A DNA stretch of 18,318 bases, taken from positions 64,954 to 83,271 of the forward strand of contig NW_004457437.1 in the NCBI RefSeq assembly GCF_000313135.1, read 5' to 3'. This document shows, one piece after another, positions 1 through 9,287 of this stretch. Every line of letters begins with the position of its first letter. Positions within the stretch are counted from its first letter, which is position 1. Made by a program: the position numbers and the translations under genes. This DNA comes from Acanthamoeba castellanii str. Neff. Taxonomy: Eukaryota > Discosea > Longamoebia > Acanthamoebidae. Below the pieces are notes generated by a model that ran no database searches, was not told the origin of the DNA, and was given only the letters and a program-made list of their open reading frames with translations.

Positions 1-20
1 CACACACACACACACACACA
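1..20. repeat. (CA)n microsatellite at window edge
   Basis: Ten perfect CA units open the window. They lie in what appears to be an intron of the glycoside hydrolase gene, whose acceptor CAG ends at base 99. Confidence 0.85.
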
Positions 21-50
21 CCCTGCGCGTGTCGTGTCCTGTGCGCGTGC

Positions 51-83
51 GTCGTGTCGTGTCGTGTCGTGTCGTGTCGTGTC
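51..83. repeat. (GTCGT)n microsatellite in intron
   Basis: A perfect 5-bp tandem array of about 6.6 units (GTCGT) sits upstream of the intron acceptor at base 99. The same unit recurs in several other introns of the window, in either orientation relative to the host gene. Confidence 0.9.
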
Positions 84-99
84 TCACGCGTGGGCGCAG

Positions 100-1164
100 G
101 CTGAGCGAGCTGACGGGCCACGAGGGCGCGGGCCTGTCGAGCGTGAAGACGATCGGGGCCTACTGGACGCTGCTGGCCGGCGTGGTGCCGTCCGAGCGGC
201 TGGCCCGGTTCGTGTGGCACCTCGACAACGAGGCCGAGTTCAAGACCCCGCACCGCGTGCCGTCCCTCAGCCGCGACCACCCGCACTTCTCCGAGTACGG
301 CCACTACTGGCTCGGCAGCGTGTGGCCTCCCACCAACTACATGGTTCGTTTCCATGCGCGTGTCGTGTCGCTGGTCGTGTCGTGTCGTGTCGTGTCGCTG
401 GTCGTGTCGTGTCGTGCGTGCGTGTGCGTGTGCCGCGATTCACGAGCTAACATCGATCGTGTGTGCGTGTGCGCGCGAAGGTGTTGCGCGGCCTCACGAA
501 GAACGGGCAGGACGACCTGGCCCACGACATAGCGGCCAACCACCATGCGACGGTGGTCGAGGTCTATCGGGAGAGCGGCACCGTCTGGGAGAACTACAGC
601 CCCGCACGGGCCGCTCCCGGCGCCCCCGCACGAGAGTAAACCCCCCCCATCGCCACGCGGCACGCAACCGCACACGACTGACACACGACACGCACCACCG
701 CACACGCACGCACCACCGCACGCAGGAATTTTGTGGGCTGGAGCGGCCTGGGCCCTATTGCCATCTTCCTCGAGTACGTGATCGGCCTCCGGCCTGACGT
801 CGAAAAGGGTACCTTCCCCGCTTCTCCACAACCTTCGCGTGTTAGCGACTCGCAACACGCGCGCGTGTGCCGTGTGTCATGCGTGTGTGCCGTGTGTCAT
901 GCTGTCTCTGTGCGCGTGCGCGAAGGGGTGCTGGTGTGGGACGTGCGGCAGCTGGAGGCACACGGCGTGGCGCGGTATCCGTTCGGCCGCGACGGGTGGC
1001 TCGACCTCGCGTGCGACGAACGGGCCTCGGCGGAGGACCGGCCCGTGGTCCGCGTCGAGAGCTCCGTCGCCCTCCAGCTCGAGCTGCGGTGGGGCCCGCC
1101 CGCCCGCCCACGCGTCGAGCTCATCGCCATCCACCCAACCGCCGCCGCATGGCACAATCAGTAA
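100..1164 (+). CDS. GH63/MGH1-like glycoside hydrolase, 3' part
   Basis: This is the C-terminal part of an (alpha/alpha)6-barrel glycosidase resembling the GH63 / mannosylglycerate-hydrolase-like (MGH1-type) enzymes that are common in bacteria. The reconstructed exons are 100-343, 481-635, 726-808 and 926-1164; every junction is GT-AG and keeps the frame. Family landmarks in order are GHYWLGSVWPPTNYMV, then a segment ending GTVWENYSP, then FVGWSGLGPIAIFLEYVIG. The catalytic barrel ends there. A beta-rich tail follows, with VWDVRQLEAHGVARYPFG, and ends at TAA. The 5' part lies outside the window, so the substrate cannot be judged; alpha-glucosides or alpha-mannosides are possible. Introns are full of TG/CG-rich repeats. 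The gene converges on the BTB-SPRY gene with only 98 bp between the stop codons. Bacterial-like homologues raise the possibility of an old lateral transfer, but the introns show it is now a host gene. Confidence 0.8.
359..430. repeat. GTCGT/GCGTGT-rich intron repeat
   Basis: Most of the second hydrolase intron seen here (344-480) is imperfect GTCGT tandem sequence interrupted twice by GCTG, passing into GCGTGT repeats. Confidence 0.8.
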
Positions 1165-1262
1165 ACGCGCTGCGTACTTCGTAATCATCACCAGAAGTGC
1201 ATTCAAAAGTTTCATTATTGCACTTGCTCATAAATAGCCACGTTGTGTGTGCGTGTGCGGTT

Positions 1263-3684
1263 TCACAAGTCCATCGAACAGCACCAGGCCGGCACGATCG
1301 TGGCCGTGCCTGCACGACACACAGGACCAAGACACATTGTTCAGCGTAAGGAGCTATGATTGTGGCGGCATGCTGTGTCGTGTCGTTGGTCGTGTCGTGT
1401 CGTGTGTTGCGTACCGTCTCGCCAGCCGATGGCGGGGAAAATAGGGGTGCCCGTGGGCAGGTCGGTGTAGGCCGGCCCCATGGACTTGCCTGTGCACGTG
1501 GCGCGTCGTCGTCGTCAGCCGAGTCTATCGAATGCCCCCAACCACCACCCACAAGGCGCATTGCATTGCACGGCACGGCACGACACTGCACAGCACGCGT
1601 ACCGTTCTTGAAGAAGGAGAGGTGGCCCTGTTCGAGGTCGAGCAGCACCCCGATGTGGTCGCCCACGCCGTACACCTCACCGTACGCCGTGCGCACGCCG
1701 CCACTAACGCCGCGACACACACAACGCACGCGGTCAGTTGGAGCACACAACGCACACGCGGTCAGTTGGAGCACACGACACACGCACTACCGCACACGAC
1801 ACGACACACGACACCAGAGAGTGCTGCGCACCGTTTGCGCTGGGCGACGGCCTCGTAGGCCCAGGCGTCCGTCGACGCCGCGAGGTAATTGTCGAGCTGC
1901 GTGGAGGGGAGGGACTTGAGCACGACCCCCACCGAGAACTCCTGCCCGTTGACCTTGATCTCCCAGTAGTGCTTGCCCGTCGAGAAGCCCGTCGACCCGA
2001 TCGCCAGCGAGTACCACCCGGCCTTGACCTTGCGCGCCGTCCGGCCCTGGTCCTGCAATCGCGTGGCCGTTCAGTGTGTGTCTCGTGTCGTGTGCCGTGG
2101 TGCGTGTCGTCGTGTCGTGTGCCGTGGTGCGTGTCGTGTCGTGTCGTGTGCGGTTGTCGTGTGCGGTACCTCGATCTGGATGTTCTGGCCGTGCCAGGAG
2201 GGATCCCAGAGGAAGTAGGTGTGGTACTTGCGTCGCCGCAGCCGCGGGTTTTTCTGGTCCTCTTCGACCAGCAGCGAAGACGAAGAAGAAGAGGAGAAAG
2301 AGGCGGCGGCGGAGAGGGCCGCGTCCCCGACGTCGGGGCTCTCCCCATCGGCCACCACCCCGTCCCGCAGCAGCACGTGGTGCCTGAACGCCTCATAGAG
2401 CAGCTCGGCCGGCACCAGCCCCGTCTTTTCCGCCTCCTCGAGACCTACACGACACACGACACACGACACACGACACACACGACACACGCACGACGACGGT
2501 GTGAGGAACTGAAGGGGGTTCGTGTGGTGACGTGTGAAGGCACCTTGGGGCGACATCATGGGGAAGCGGATGTGGGCCATGAGCGACGCCAGGCGGCGGC
2601 GCAGGGCGTCGGTGAGGGCCGGCGAGGTGGCGGACGGCAACGACAACGACGACGACGATGAGGAAGAGGAGGAGGAGGAAGAAGAAGACAATGAAGATGA
2701 AGAGGAGGAGGAAGATGAAGGTGACGAGGGGACGAGGTCGGGCTGTTCGCGAGCGAGGGCTGCGCGGCCCCAGTCGACGAGGGCCAGGAAGAGCATGTAC
2801 TCGTCGCCGACGGACAGGCGGTCGCTCTTGAGGACCTCGGCGAGCACGGCCTCGGGCAGCTGGCGGAAGCCGGCCCGGTTGTGCTTGAGCAGCTTGGAGA
2901 AGTGCTCCTCGATGAAGTAGAGACACTCGATCGAGATCTGCTGCTTGTGCTTCGTGTAGGTCTCGGCGAACAGGTCGAACGCGTTCTCGTGCGAGATCAC
3001 CTTACGCACGTACCTCTGCACATCACACCACGAATGCGTGTAGAGAGAGTTGAGATGAGATGATTATTTCATACTTCATTCGATTTATCATTCTTGTAAA
3101 TGGAGTTGACTGATTGTTAATTGGAGGATTAAAGAAATAAATATAATTATAGAATGATAATGAATGAAAAGCAAAAAGTCAAGGGCGAGGCGCACGTCGA
3201 GACAGACGCCAGCGAGGCCTGGCACGTCGAAACGCTCGGCGAGCTCGAGAAGTTGGAGGCCCGCATCGGTGGAGAGGCCACTACCCGCGTGCAGCGCCCC
3301 CGAGTAGACGAAACGCAACAGCATCTTGAACGTCTGTGGATCGACGTCGGGCAGCTCCAGCTCGGCAACCGCCCCAGCTTGTGATGAGCTCGCAGACGAG
3401 AGCAGAAGCGCGTGCAGAATGGGAGAGGCGGTGGCCAAGACGGCGCGATGCGCGGGTACTGGCTCGCGCTGCGGCCCGAGGTGGAGCACGACGTCGCTGA
3501 ACCACGCCCCAGGGTCGTCGGCCAACGTGGCCAGACGCGTAGAGAGATCCAGCAGATTGCGCTCGCGCAATGCACGCTTCTTGTCCCGATCGTGGGCCGC
3601 CTTCGTTGCTGCGCCCAACGACGTAAGCGATGCCAGCGAGACTGCGTCAAGGCGCTGCTCCCCTCCTTGTTCATCCATCATCAT
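1263..3684 (-). CDS. BTB-BACK-SPRY domain protein, 7 exons
   Basis: Exons on the minus strand are 3684-3196, 3015-2544, 2444-2170, 2052-1832, 1703-1603, 1489-1415 and 1309-1263, giving 559 aa. I chose the first of three consecutive ATGs (MMMDEQGG) because no ATG lies further upstream in frame. Residues about 58-163 form a BTB/POZ domain (WFSDVVLHLG, PAHRAVLATASPIL, FKMLLRFVYSGAL). A BACK-like helical region follows (ISIECLYFIEEHF, VGDEYMLFLALVDWG), interrupted by a long poly-Ser tract. The C-terminal third is a SPRY domain spread over four small exons (WYSLAIGSTGFSTGKHYWEI, GDHIGVLLDLEQGHLSFFKN, PAYTDLPTGTPIFPAIGWRD). BTB-BACK proteins often act as substrate adaptors for Cullin-3 ubiquitin ligases, with SPRY binding a partner; that role is inferred here. 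Introns carry CACGA/TGTCG repeats. Confidence 0.88.
1717..1772. repeat. Two-copy ~28-bp tandem repeat in BTB-SPRY intron
   Basis: Two adjacent copies of a unit containing GCGGTCAGTTGGAGCACA lie in intron 1704-1831. The second copy has an extra AC. CACGAC repeats follow immediately. Confidence 0.75.
2084..2137. repeat. Exact 27-bp tandem duplication in intron
   Basis: Bases 2084-2110 and 2111-2137 are identical 27-mers built on GTCGTGTGCCGTGGTGCG. They lie in intron 2053-2169 of the BTB-SPRY gene, and more GTCGT units follow. Confidence 0.9.
2447..2498. repeat. (ACACGAC)n-like intron microsatellite
   Basis: ACACGAC units, mostly 7 bp, fill the 3' side of intron 2445-2543 of the BTB-SPRY gene. 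This is the reverse-complement flavour of the GTCGT repeats seen elsewhere. Confidence 0.8.
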
Positions 3685-3895
3685 CGACCTTGTGTTGTTG
3701 CCTTGCGTCAATCTCTGAAAAATGCTATTGTTTTATGTCGACAAGGCGGAATAAAAGAGGGAAATATCACAAAAAAAGACAAAAAAAGCCCTCATGTAGA
3801 AGACGGTCGGTCAAGTTGTTGTTGATGAAGGTTTCACACTGTGCAAGAGAGAACAAGTAAGTAGTAGTTTGTGTAGAACGTGTTGTGCTACTTGC

Positions 3896-4892
3896 TTACT
3901 GCTTCTCCTTCTCGGGGTCGTATTCAAAGGGCTCCGGGGGGTTGGGCTCGTCGCCCTCGTCCTCCTCCTCGGCCGTCGGGGGCTTGGCGGGCGTCACCAG
4001 CTCCACCGGCTCGCCCGCCTTGTTGTCCTTCAACAAGACGATGCCCAGCACGCTGGTCCCCTTCTTCACCGGCGTGTAGCGCTCGTCGACGTCGAACGTT
4101 ATCCGCCCGAGCTGGGGGATCGTCACGCGGGCCGGGTTCGAAAGCACCTCAAAGGCCGGCTCGGGCTTCTTCTCCTCGGCCTCCTTCCTCTTCTTCTCCT
4201 TCTCTTCGGCGGCCTTCTTCTTCTTCTCCTCCTCTTCGGCCTTCTTCTTCTCCTCCTCCTCCTTCTTCTCGACGTCCATCTCGTCCGCCTTCTCCTTCTC
4301 CTTCTGTCGCTGCCTGATCTTGGCCTTCTTGGTGACGGAGAGCTCGGCCGTGCGCAGCTTCTGGGGCGTCTTGACGACGGGCGGCTGCACCTTGGGCGGG
4401 TAGGCAAAGTGGGAGGGCGGGGCGTTGCTCTTGAACTGGAAGACGGGCATCTTGAGGTCGTCGTTGAGGCCGATGACGGCGGTCGGGGTGAAGCTGAGGC
4501 AGAGGAAGTGGGCCAGCGGGTGCCAGTACCAGTACTGGGTGAAGAGGGCGAGGCCGACGATGGCCGGGATGTCGGTGTGGCCGGCGACGGACTGGGGCCG
4601 GATGGTGCAGTTGCGGCCGCCGCAGTCGATGATGCCCGACGCGAGGCAGGCGCCGAACTTGGCCATGATGTCCTCGTGCTTGTCGGACACCTTCTCGGCA
4701 AAGAGCTTGCGCACCTTCTCCACGCGCGGCTCCTGCGCCTTGGAGGTCTGCACCAGCACCATGGCCAGCGCGATGAGCGCGCCCTGCCTCACAAAGTCCA
4801 CCGGGTCGTTGGCCAGGGGCTCCAACAGATCAACAGCGGCCTGATCGCAAGAAAAACGTCAGCAATGAATGCATGTGTGTGTGTGCGTGCGT

Positions 4893-4927
<35 letters not shown>

Positions 4928-7617
4928 GTGCGTGCGTGCGTGCGTGCGTGGTGATTGTCGCATGTGATGGTACCTTGAGGCCGGTGCCGGCGCAGGAGAT
5001 ACCGACGGCGAGGGTGGCGCCGTAGCGGACGTGCGGGTTATAGCTCTCGGCGAGGAGAGACACGAGCTTGGGGCACTGCTCGGGCTGCTTGAAGAGCAGG
5101 AAGCCCAGGGCGATGACGGCCGCGCGACGCACGTCGTTCGACACGTCGCTCACGGCCACGTGGAGCAGACGGCGGATGGCGGCGTTGTTGGCCGTTCCGC
5201 AGTAGGCCAGCGCGATGGTGTACATGGCGCCGTACCTGAGGATGGGGTCCTTGTCGAGGGTGAGCTGCTCGATGAGGGTGTCGGCCTCCTCCTCGCGGCC
5301 GCACATGACGAGCGCGATACCGATGGCCAGACCACGGATGATCTTCTCGTGCTGGGTGTCGTGCGCGTAGGCCAGCATGTCCTCGAGCGCCTGGTCCGAG
5401 GCCGAGCCGAGCATCAGCAGGCCCATGGCGATACCGGCAGCCTCGCCCGCGACGGCGCTGTCAGTGTACAGGACGTTCTTGAGGTCCTCGAAGATCTCTG
5501 TTCACAGTGGGGTGGGAGGAGGCTTGAGTTGCTTGTCGTCGCGTGGATGAATGAAAGGCGAGGAATGTGCAGCTAACGCACCAGTGTTCTGGGTGGCCAT
5601 CGCGGCAACGCCGAGGCCGAGGCAAGCGCCGTGCTGGACGATCTCGTTGGTGCCCGCGTTCAGCAGAGCCTTCTTGAGCTCGGTGGTGATCTCGTCGCCG
5701 TGGTTGGCGTGGATGAGACCAAGCGCAAAGAGCGCACCTCCCTCGGAGTAGGGCGACGACGCCGCAGACTGATCATCATCAACACCATCGAAGAATTTGA
5801 ATTAGTGTCCAGTTCCACCACCGAACCATAAAGGGCACGGGTACTGTGTGGGAGGGGGATGGCGCACCTGCTGGGGGAGGTAGGGAGCCAGGATGGTCAT
5901 GCTCTCCTTGTGGTGGCCCTTCTGGATGACACCCAAGCTGGCCGTGGCGGTGAACTTGGACCAGTTGGTGGCACGAGCGAGCCACTCGAGGTGGTCGCGC
6001 AGGAAGAAGTCGTTGGTGGTGCCGGCCTGGGCGAACCCGTGGCAAATGATGATCGAGGAATAGACCACAGAGCTGCGGGACTCCATCGCCGCCTGCCCAC
6101 ACGGGGAAGAAGAGGGTGTGAGCTCAAATAACTCAAATTCCAAACCACGGCGCCCACTTTGCATTGCAGCGGCGGAGGAATGCGAATAATGTACCTTGAT
6201 GTTCTTCAGCACAAGCTTGTCTGTGTGATTGTTGCGGTGCAAGAACTCGAGGAAGAGGTTGATCGAGGTGGTGCCCGAGAGGATGGCTTTCATGTTGTCC
6301 ACGCGGGAGGCGGGCTGGTGTTCAAGCGCAGATGATAAGGAGAGCACGATCAGCCAATCTGTGAAATGGCGCACGTGCGAGAGAGAGACATGTCGCGCAG
6401 TGTTGCACACGTACCGGCTTGACGTCACCCTTCTCTTCCTGCATGGGGTCCGAGCCGCTCGAGGAGGAGGCGCCCTTCTCCTCCTTCTTCTTGACCATTT
6501 CGTTGTAGTACTCCTGGATGCGTGCCTGCTCGGCATCGGCCTCGACACCCGAGCCGATGGCCTTGCGCACCTCACCGCGGAACTGCTGCGAGGCGTTGTG
6601 CACGAGGTCGAACGCGATCTGGTACGCGACGAGCAGCTCGTCCTGCACAAAATGACGATTGTCGACAAGACGCGTAGTGTTAGTATGCGTTCATCAGGAG
6701 CGCATCATGGAAGAAGAAGAAGGCTCACCTCAGTGCCAGTGAGGAGTTTGGCGAGGATGTCGGACACAGCCTTGTGGTCGTCGAGGAAGATGAGGATCTC
6801 GCAGATTCGAATCCAGTCGGGGGTGGCCAGTTCTCTGTACAGCTTCACCAAGATCCTCAGAACCACTTGTCTGAAGTCGCGGCTGATGACGTCCATGCAG
6901 ATCTTGAAGCAGTAGTTGAGCATGTCCGCCACTTGGCCCGATTTCTTGATCGTCTCCTCTATCCTGTCCACCCGCCTCGATTCCAACGCGATGCCCAGCG
7001 CGTACTTGTACTCGCCCATGTCGTAGCTTCGATCAAACACAGTGTCGACCAGCTTCTCGAGGTCCTTGATCGGCACCTCCTGCTCTTTTGTTTCATGCTC
7101 CACCCTCTGCCTGATGTACTCATCGATGCACTTGGCTGCGCGCGTAGCGTGTGGATGATGGTGAGATTGGCGCTTTGCCACACTGCGATCTGCAGATCTG
7201 TAGCGCTACCGTGGGGGGGGGGCGTACAGGTGAGCGTTCTGACGAATTCAGAGTCCTCTTCGATGTTGAAGAGCTTGCCAGCCGACAGAGCATAGATCAT
7301 GGCCGACTTGAATGAGCCGATGTGATAGTAGACCTTGGAGGCCACCAACGCAGCGAGCTCTCTGGCCTCGAAGCTCTCACTCTCATTCAGCACCTCACTG
7401 TGCACAAAAAATGGGGCCGCTAAGATCTCTGCTCTGGATCCAGTGCAAAAGATTGTGGAGTTAAGCAGGCGTACATCTGCTGAATGTTGTCCGAAATCTC
7501 AGGCCAGAACTCATCCACGATGTTATCGAGCTTCTCGAGAGCGTAGATCTTGAGCTTGGGCTCGGTTTCTTCGAGCAGAGCGAGCAAGCCGCTGGCTGAT
7601 GTAAGTCCAGTGGCCAT
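3896..7617 (-). CDS. PSMD1: 26S proteasome regulatory subunit Rpn2 (PSMD1), 9 exons
   Basis: Exons on the minus strand are 7617-7475, 7397-7228, 7135-6729, 6642-6415, 6314-6195, 6092-5868, 5768-5582, 5497-4974 and 4840-3896. All junctions are GT-AG and in frame, giving 982 aa, close to the usual ~950. Rpn2 is the large scaffold of the 19S base that helps position the ubiquitin receptor and deubiquitinase. The N-terminus ([20 protein letters not shown]) and the PC-repeat toroid match the family: [86 protein letters not shown] highly charged KEKE stretch occupies about residues 839-893, then [10 protein letters not shown] and an acidic [14 protein letters not shown] end. The stop is TAA. The next gene upstream, the E2 enzyme, runs in the same direction. 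One intron (4841-4973) carries a long GT/GCGT microsatellite. Confidence 0.97.
4873..4950. repeat. (GT)n/(GCGT)n microsatellite in Rpn2 intron
   Basis: An almost uninterrupted GT run with GCGT units lies in the intron between the last two Rpn2 exons. It is in the range expected of a highly polymorphic marker. Confidence 0.9.
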
Positions 7618-7993
7618 CTTCAGTTCTTTTCTATTGATGCGTCTCTATGCGCAGTGCTTTTTGTCTCTTTTCTGAGGATCGCCTCGATCTATCTTCTTCG
7701 CTTGGCTGGACCGCCAGCACGTCCAGCAAAACTCTGCGTGGGTCAGCACCTGTCGACATTAATCGAGAGAAAATGAGCTCGCTTAGGGAAAATATAAAGG
7801 AAATTACAAACAAGCAGGCACATGAACGCTGTTGCCGATGCACCTCGCACGTCCCAACAACGATGAGTCTCTGACGAAGAAGAGTGGAGCGGATAAGAAG
7901 AGTAGATGTGATACAGCGTTTGTTTTTTTCATGTTGCGCAAAGCCAGTGCAGCCATCTGTACAGGTTTGTGGAAAGGAAACACGACGTGGTGC
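7618..7993. other. Intergenic: Rpn2 promoter / E2 3' flank
   Basis: This 376-bp gap lies between two minus-strand genes, so it holds the E2 3' end and the Rpn2 5' region. Short open frames exist on both strands, but none shows family resemblance or coding-like composition. I see no clear RNA gene or repeat. Confidence 0.6.
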
Positions 7994-8983
7994 TTACTCC
8001 TCAAGGGTTCGCTCGACGCAGGCTCGCACGCGCTTGTTGTACTCCTTCTTGTCGCTCACAAAGAGGCGAGCGGCCTCCGGGTTGGCCGGGCTGTCCGGGT
8101 TGGGGTCGGTGAACAGGCTCGTGATGCTCGTCAGCAGGCTCGCCACCGAGTAGACCTGGTGACCACACAACAGCAGTGATCGTGATCACACCACGATCGT
8201 GGTGCACCGCTGTGAGCAATCAAGCATAAACGGACTCACACAAACAAGGCTGTGCGAAAAGCAGCGAGACGTACAGGGGTCCATTTGTCTTGAATGATAT
8301 CAAGACACAAGCTGCCATCACCAAACACTGAGCAAGAGTGGTCGATTAGTTGGGCAAGCTGTTGTCGGAGCGAAGCCAAACGACGAAGGAGACGTCAATG
8401 AGTCCAGGCATACCATTTGGATGGTAGACGGTCTGCATGAACTTGACCTTGGGCGGCTTCTGCGGGTATTCTTCAGAGAATACCAACTTCAACTGAAACA
8501 CGCCGCCTGACTCAAGTAACGACCATGCAAGCACATGACGGTAAGCAAGTGGTGCCAAAGCGTCCACGTGCGCTCGGTGCCAAAGGAGTGAAGAGCGAGA
8601 GCGAAAGGCCTGAGCTCATGCGAGTGTGTACCTTCCCACGCTGTCTCGTAGGGTCCGAAGAGGGTCGCGTTCCCTGCACAGTCGGTAGCGCAAGATTGTG
8701 AGCTGCACTGCACCAGGGTGCTCGTGTTGTTTAGGACTGAAATGCCAGATAAATGGGGGAAGTACAAACAAACAGATTATCCTCATTCACGGGTCCAGCG
8801 TTGAAGCCCTGTGGCCATGCAGAACGAAGGAGCGTGAGACAAGGATGGAATGGGGCAAGCACCTTGAATCTGAGATGCGAAAAAGAGGAAAGAGTAGAGA
8901 AGTCACAACGTTACCTCATCTTGGCAGCCCTTGAGATCGCTCAGCAGGCGCAGCACAGCCGCTGTGGGTCCTGATCGATTCAT
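7994..8983 (-). CDS. RAD6/UBE2A-like ubiquitin-conjugating enzyme E2
   Basis: Exons on the minus strand are 8983-8915, 8808-8766, 8673-8632, 8506-8414, 8327-8275 and 8155-7994, giving 153 aa, the size of RAD6/UBE2A. The UBC fold is complete. It starts with [19 protein letters not shown] (helix 1) and runs through [18 protein letters not shown] and [12 protein letters not shown]. The HPN motif is in VYHPNVFGDG, and the catalytic cysteine is C90 in [14 protein letters not shown]. The crossover helix region [15 protein letters not shown] and a short C-terminus without an acidic tail follow. E2 enzymes carry ubiquitin as a thioester and pass it to E3-bound substrates. One oddity is that the stretch between helix 1 and the first strand (CQDE then GFNAGP) is about three residues shorter than usual, where most relatives have a Pro-Pro-containing loop. 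The 5' end faces the HSP60 gene. Assignment to RAD6 rather than another small E2 is likely but not certain. Confidence 0.93.
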
Positions 8984-9287
8984 GGCAGCGAAGTGGCGTG
9001 GAAATTTGGATTTTGGTGAATCTGATTGCGACGCGATTGTTGTGGTGCAGGCAAGCGGAAGCGCTGAAAAAAGTCACTTTCGAAACCATGAAAAATCAAG
9101 CTGCGGGTTCCAGGGCCGATTTACGGAAATGCAGAGAACGTAGGCGGAAATTCGAAAATATGCGAAACACGCTGCGATCAACTCCGTTCGAGGAAGTGCG
9201 TCGTGTAGCGTCTGCCTCCGGGCCGCCTTTTTTTGATCGCCAGCACCCGAATCACACAAGCAGACGAACGTCGCGCCACACATCATA
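8984..9287. promoter_or_regulatory. Divergent promoter region between E2 and HSP60
   Basis: These 304 bp separate the start codons of two genes transcribed away from each other, so both promoters and 5' UTRs should lie here. GAA/TTC triplets cluster at 9147-9166, vaguely like a heat-shock element, but the 5-bp spacing is not kept, so I do not call one. No TATA box is evident. Confidence 0.6.

Noticed and set aside
1..83. Telomeric or subtelomeric repeat at the window edge
   Set aside because: CA and GTCGT units do not resemble known telomere motifs, and the same repeats recur in introns across the window.
2534..2920. An acidic poly-Glu/Asp open frame on the plus strand
   Set aside because: It is the reverse complement of the poly-Ser tract of the BTB-SPRY protein.
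4873..4950. CRISPR-like or regulated tandem array
   Set aside because: It is a plain GT/GCGT microsatellite without spacers, inside an intron.
3869..4954. A 361-codon Leu-rich open frame on the plus strand
   Set aside because: It is the complement of the Rpn2 last exon; the poly-Leu run is the antisense of the Lys/Glu KEKE tract and the end is a GT microsatellite.
7631..7843. Small minus-strand gene between Rpn2 and the E2
   Set aside because: The 70-codon frame has no family resemblance and lies in the expected promoter/5' UTR of Rpn2.
9147..9166. Heat-shock element upstream of HSP60
   Set aside because: GAA and TTC triplets occur but not with the alternating 5-bp spacing of a real element.
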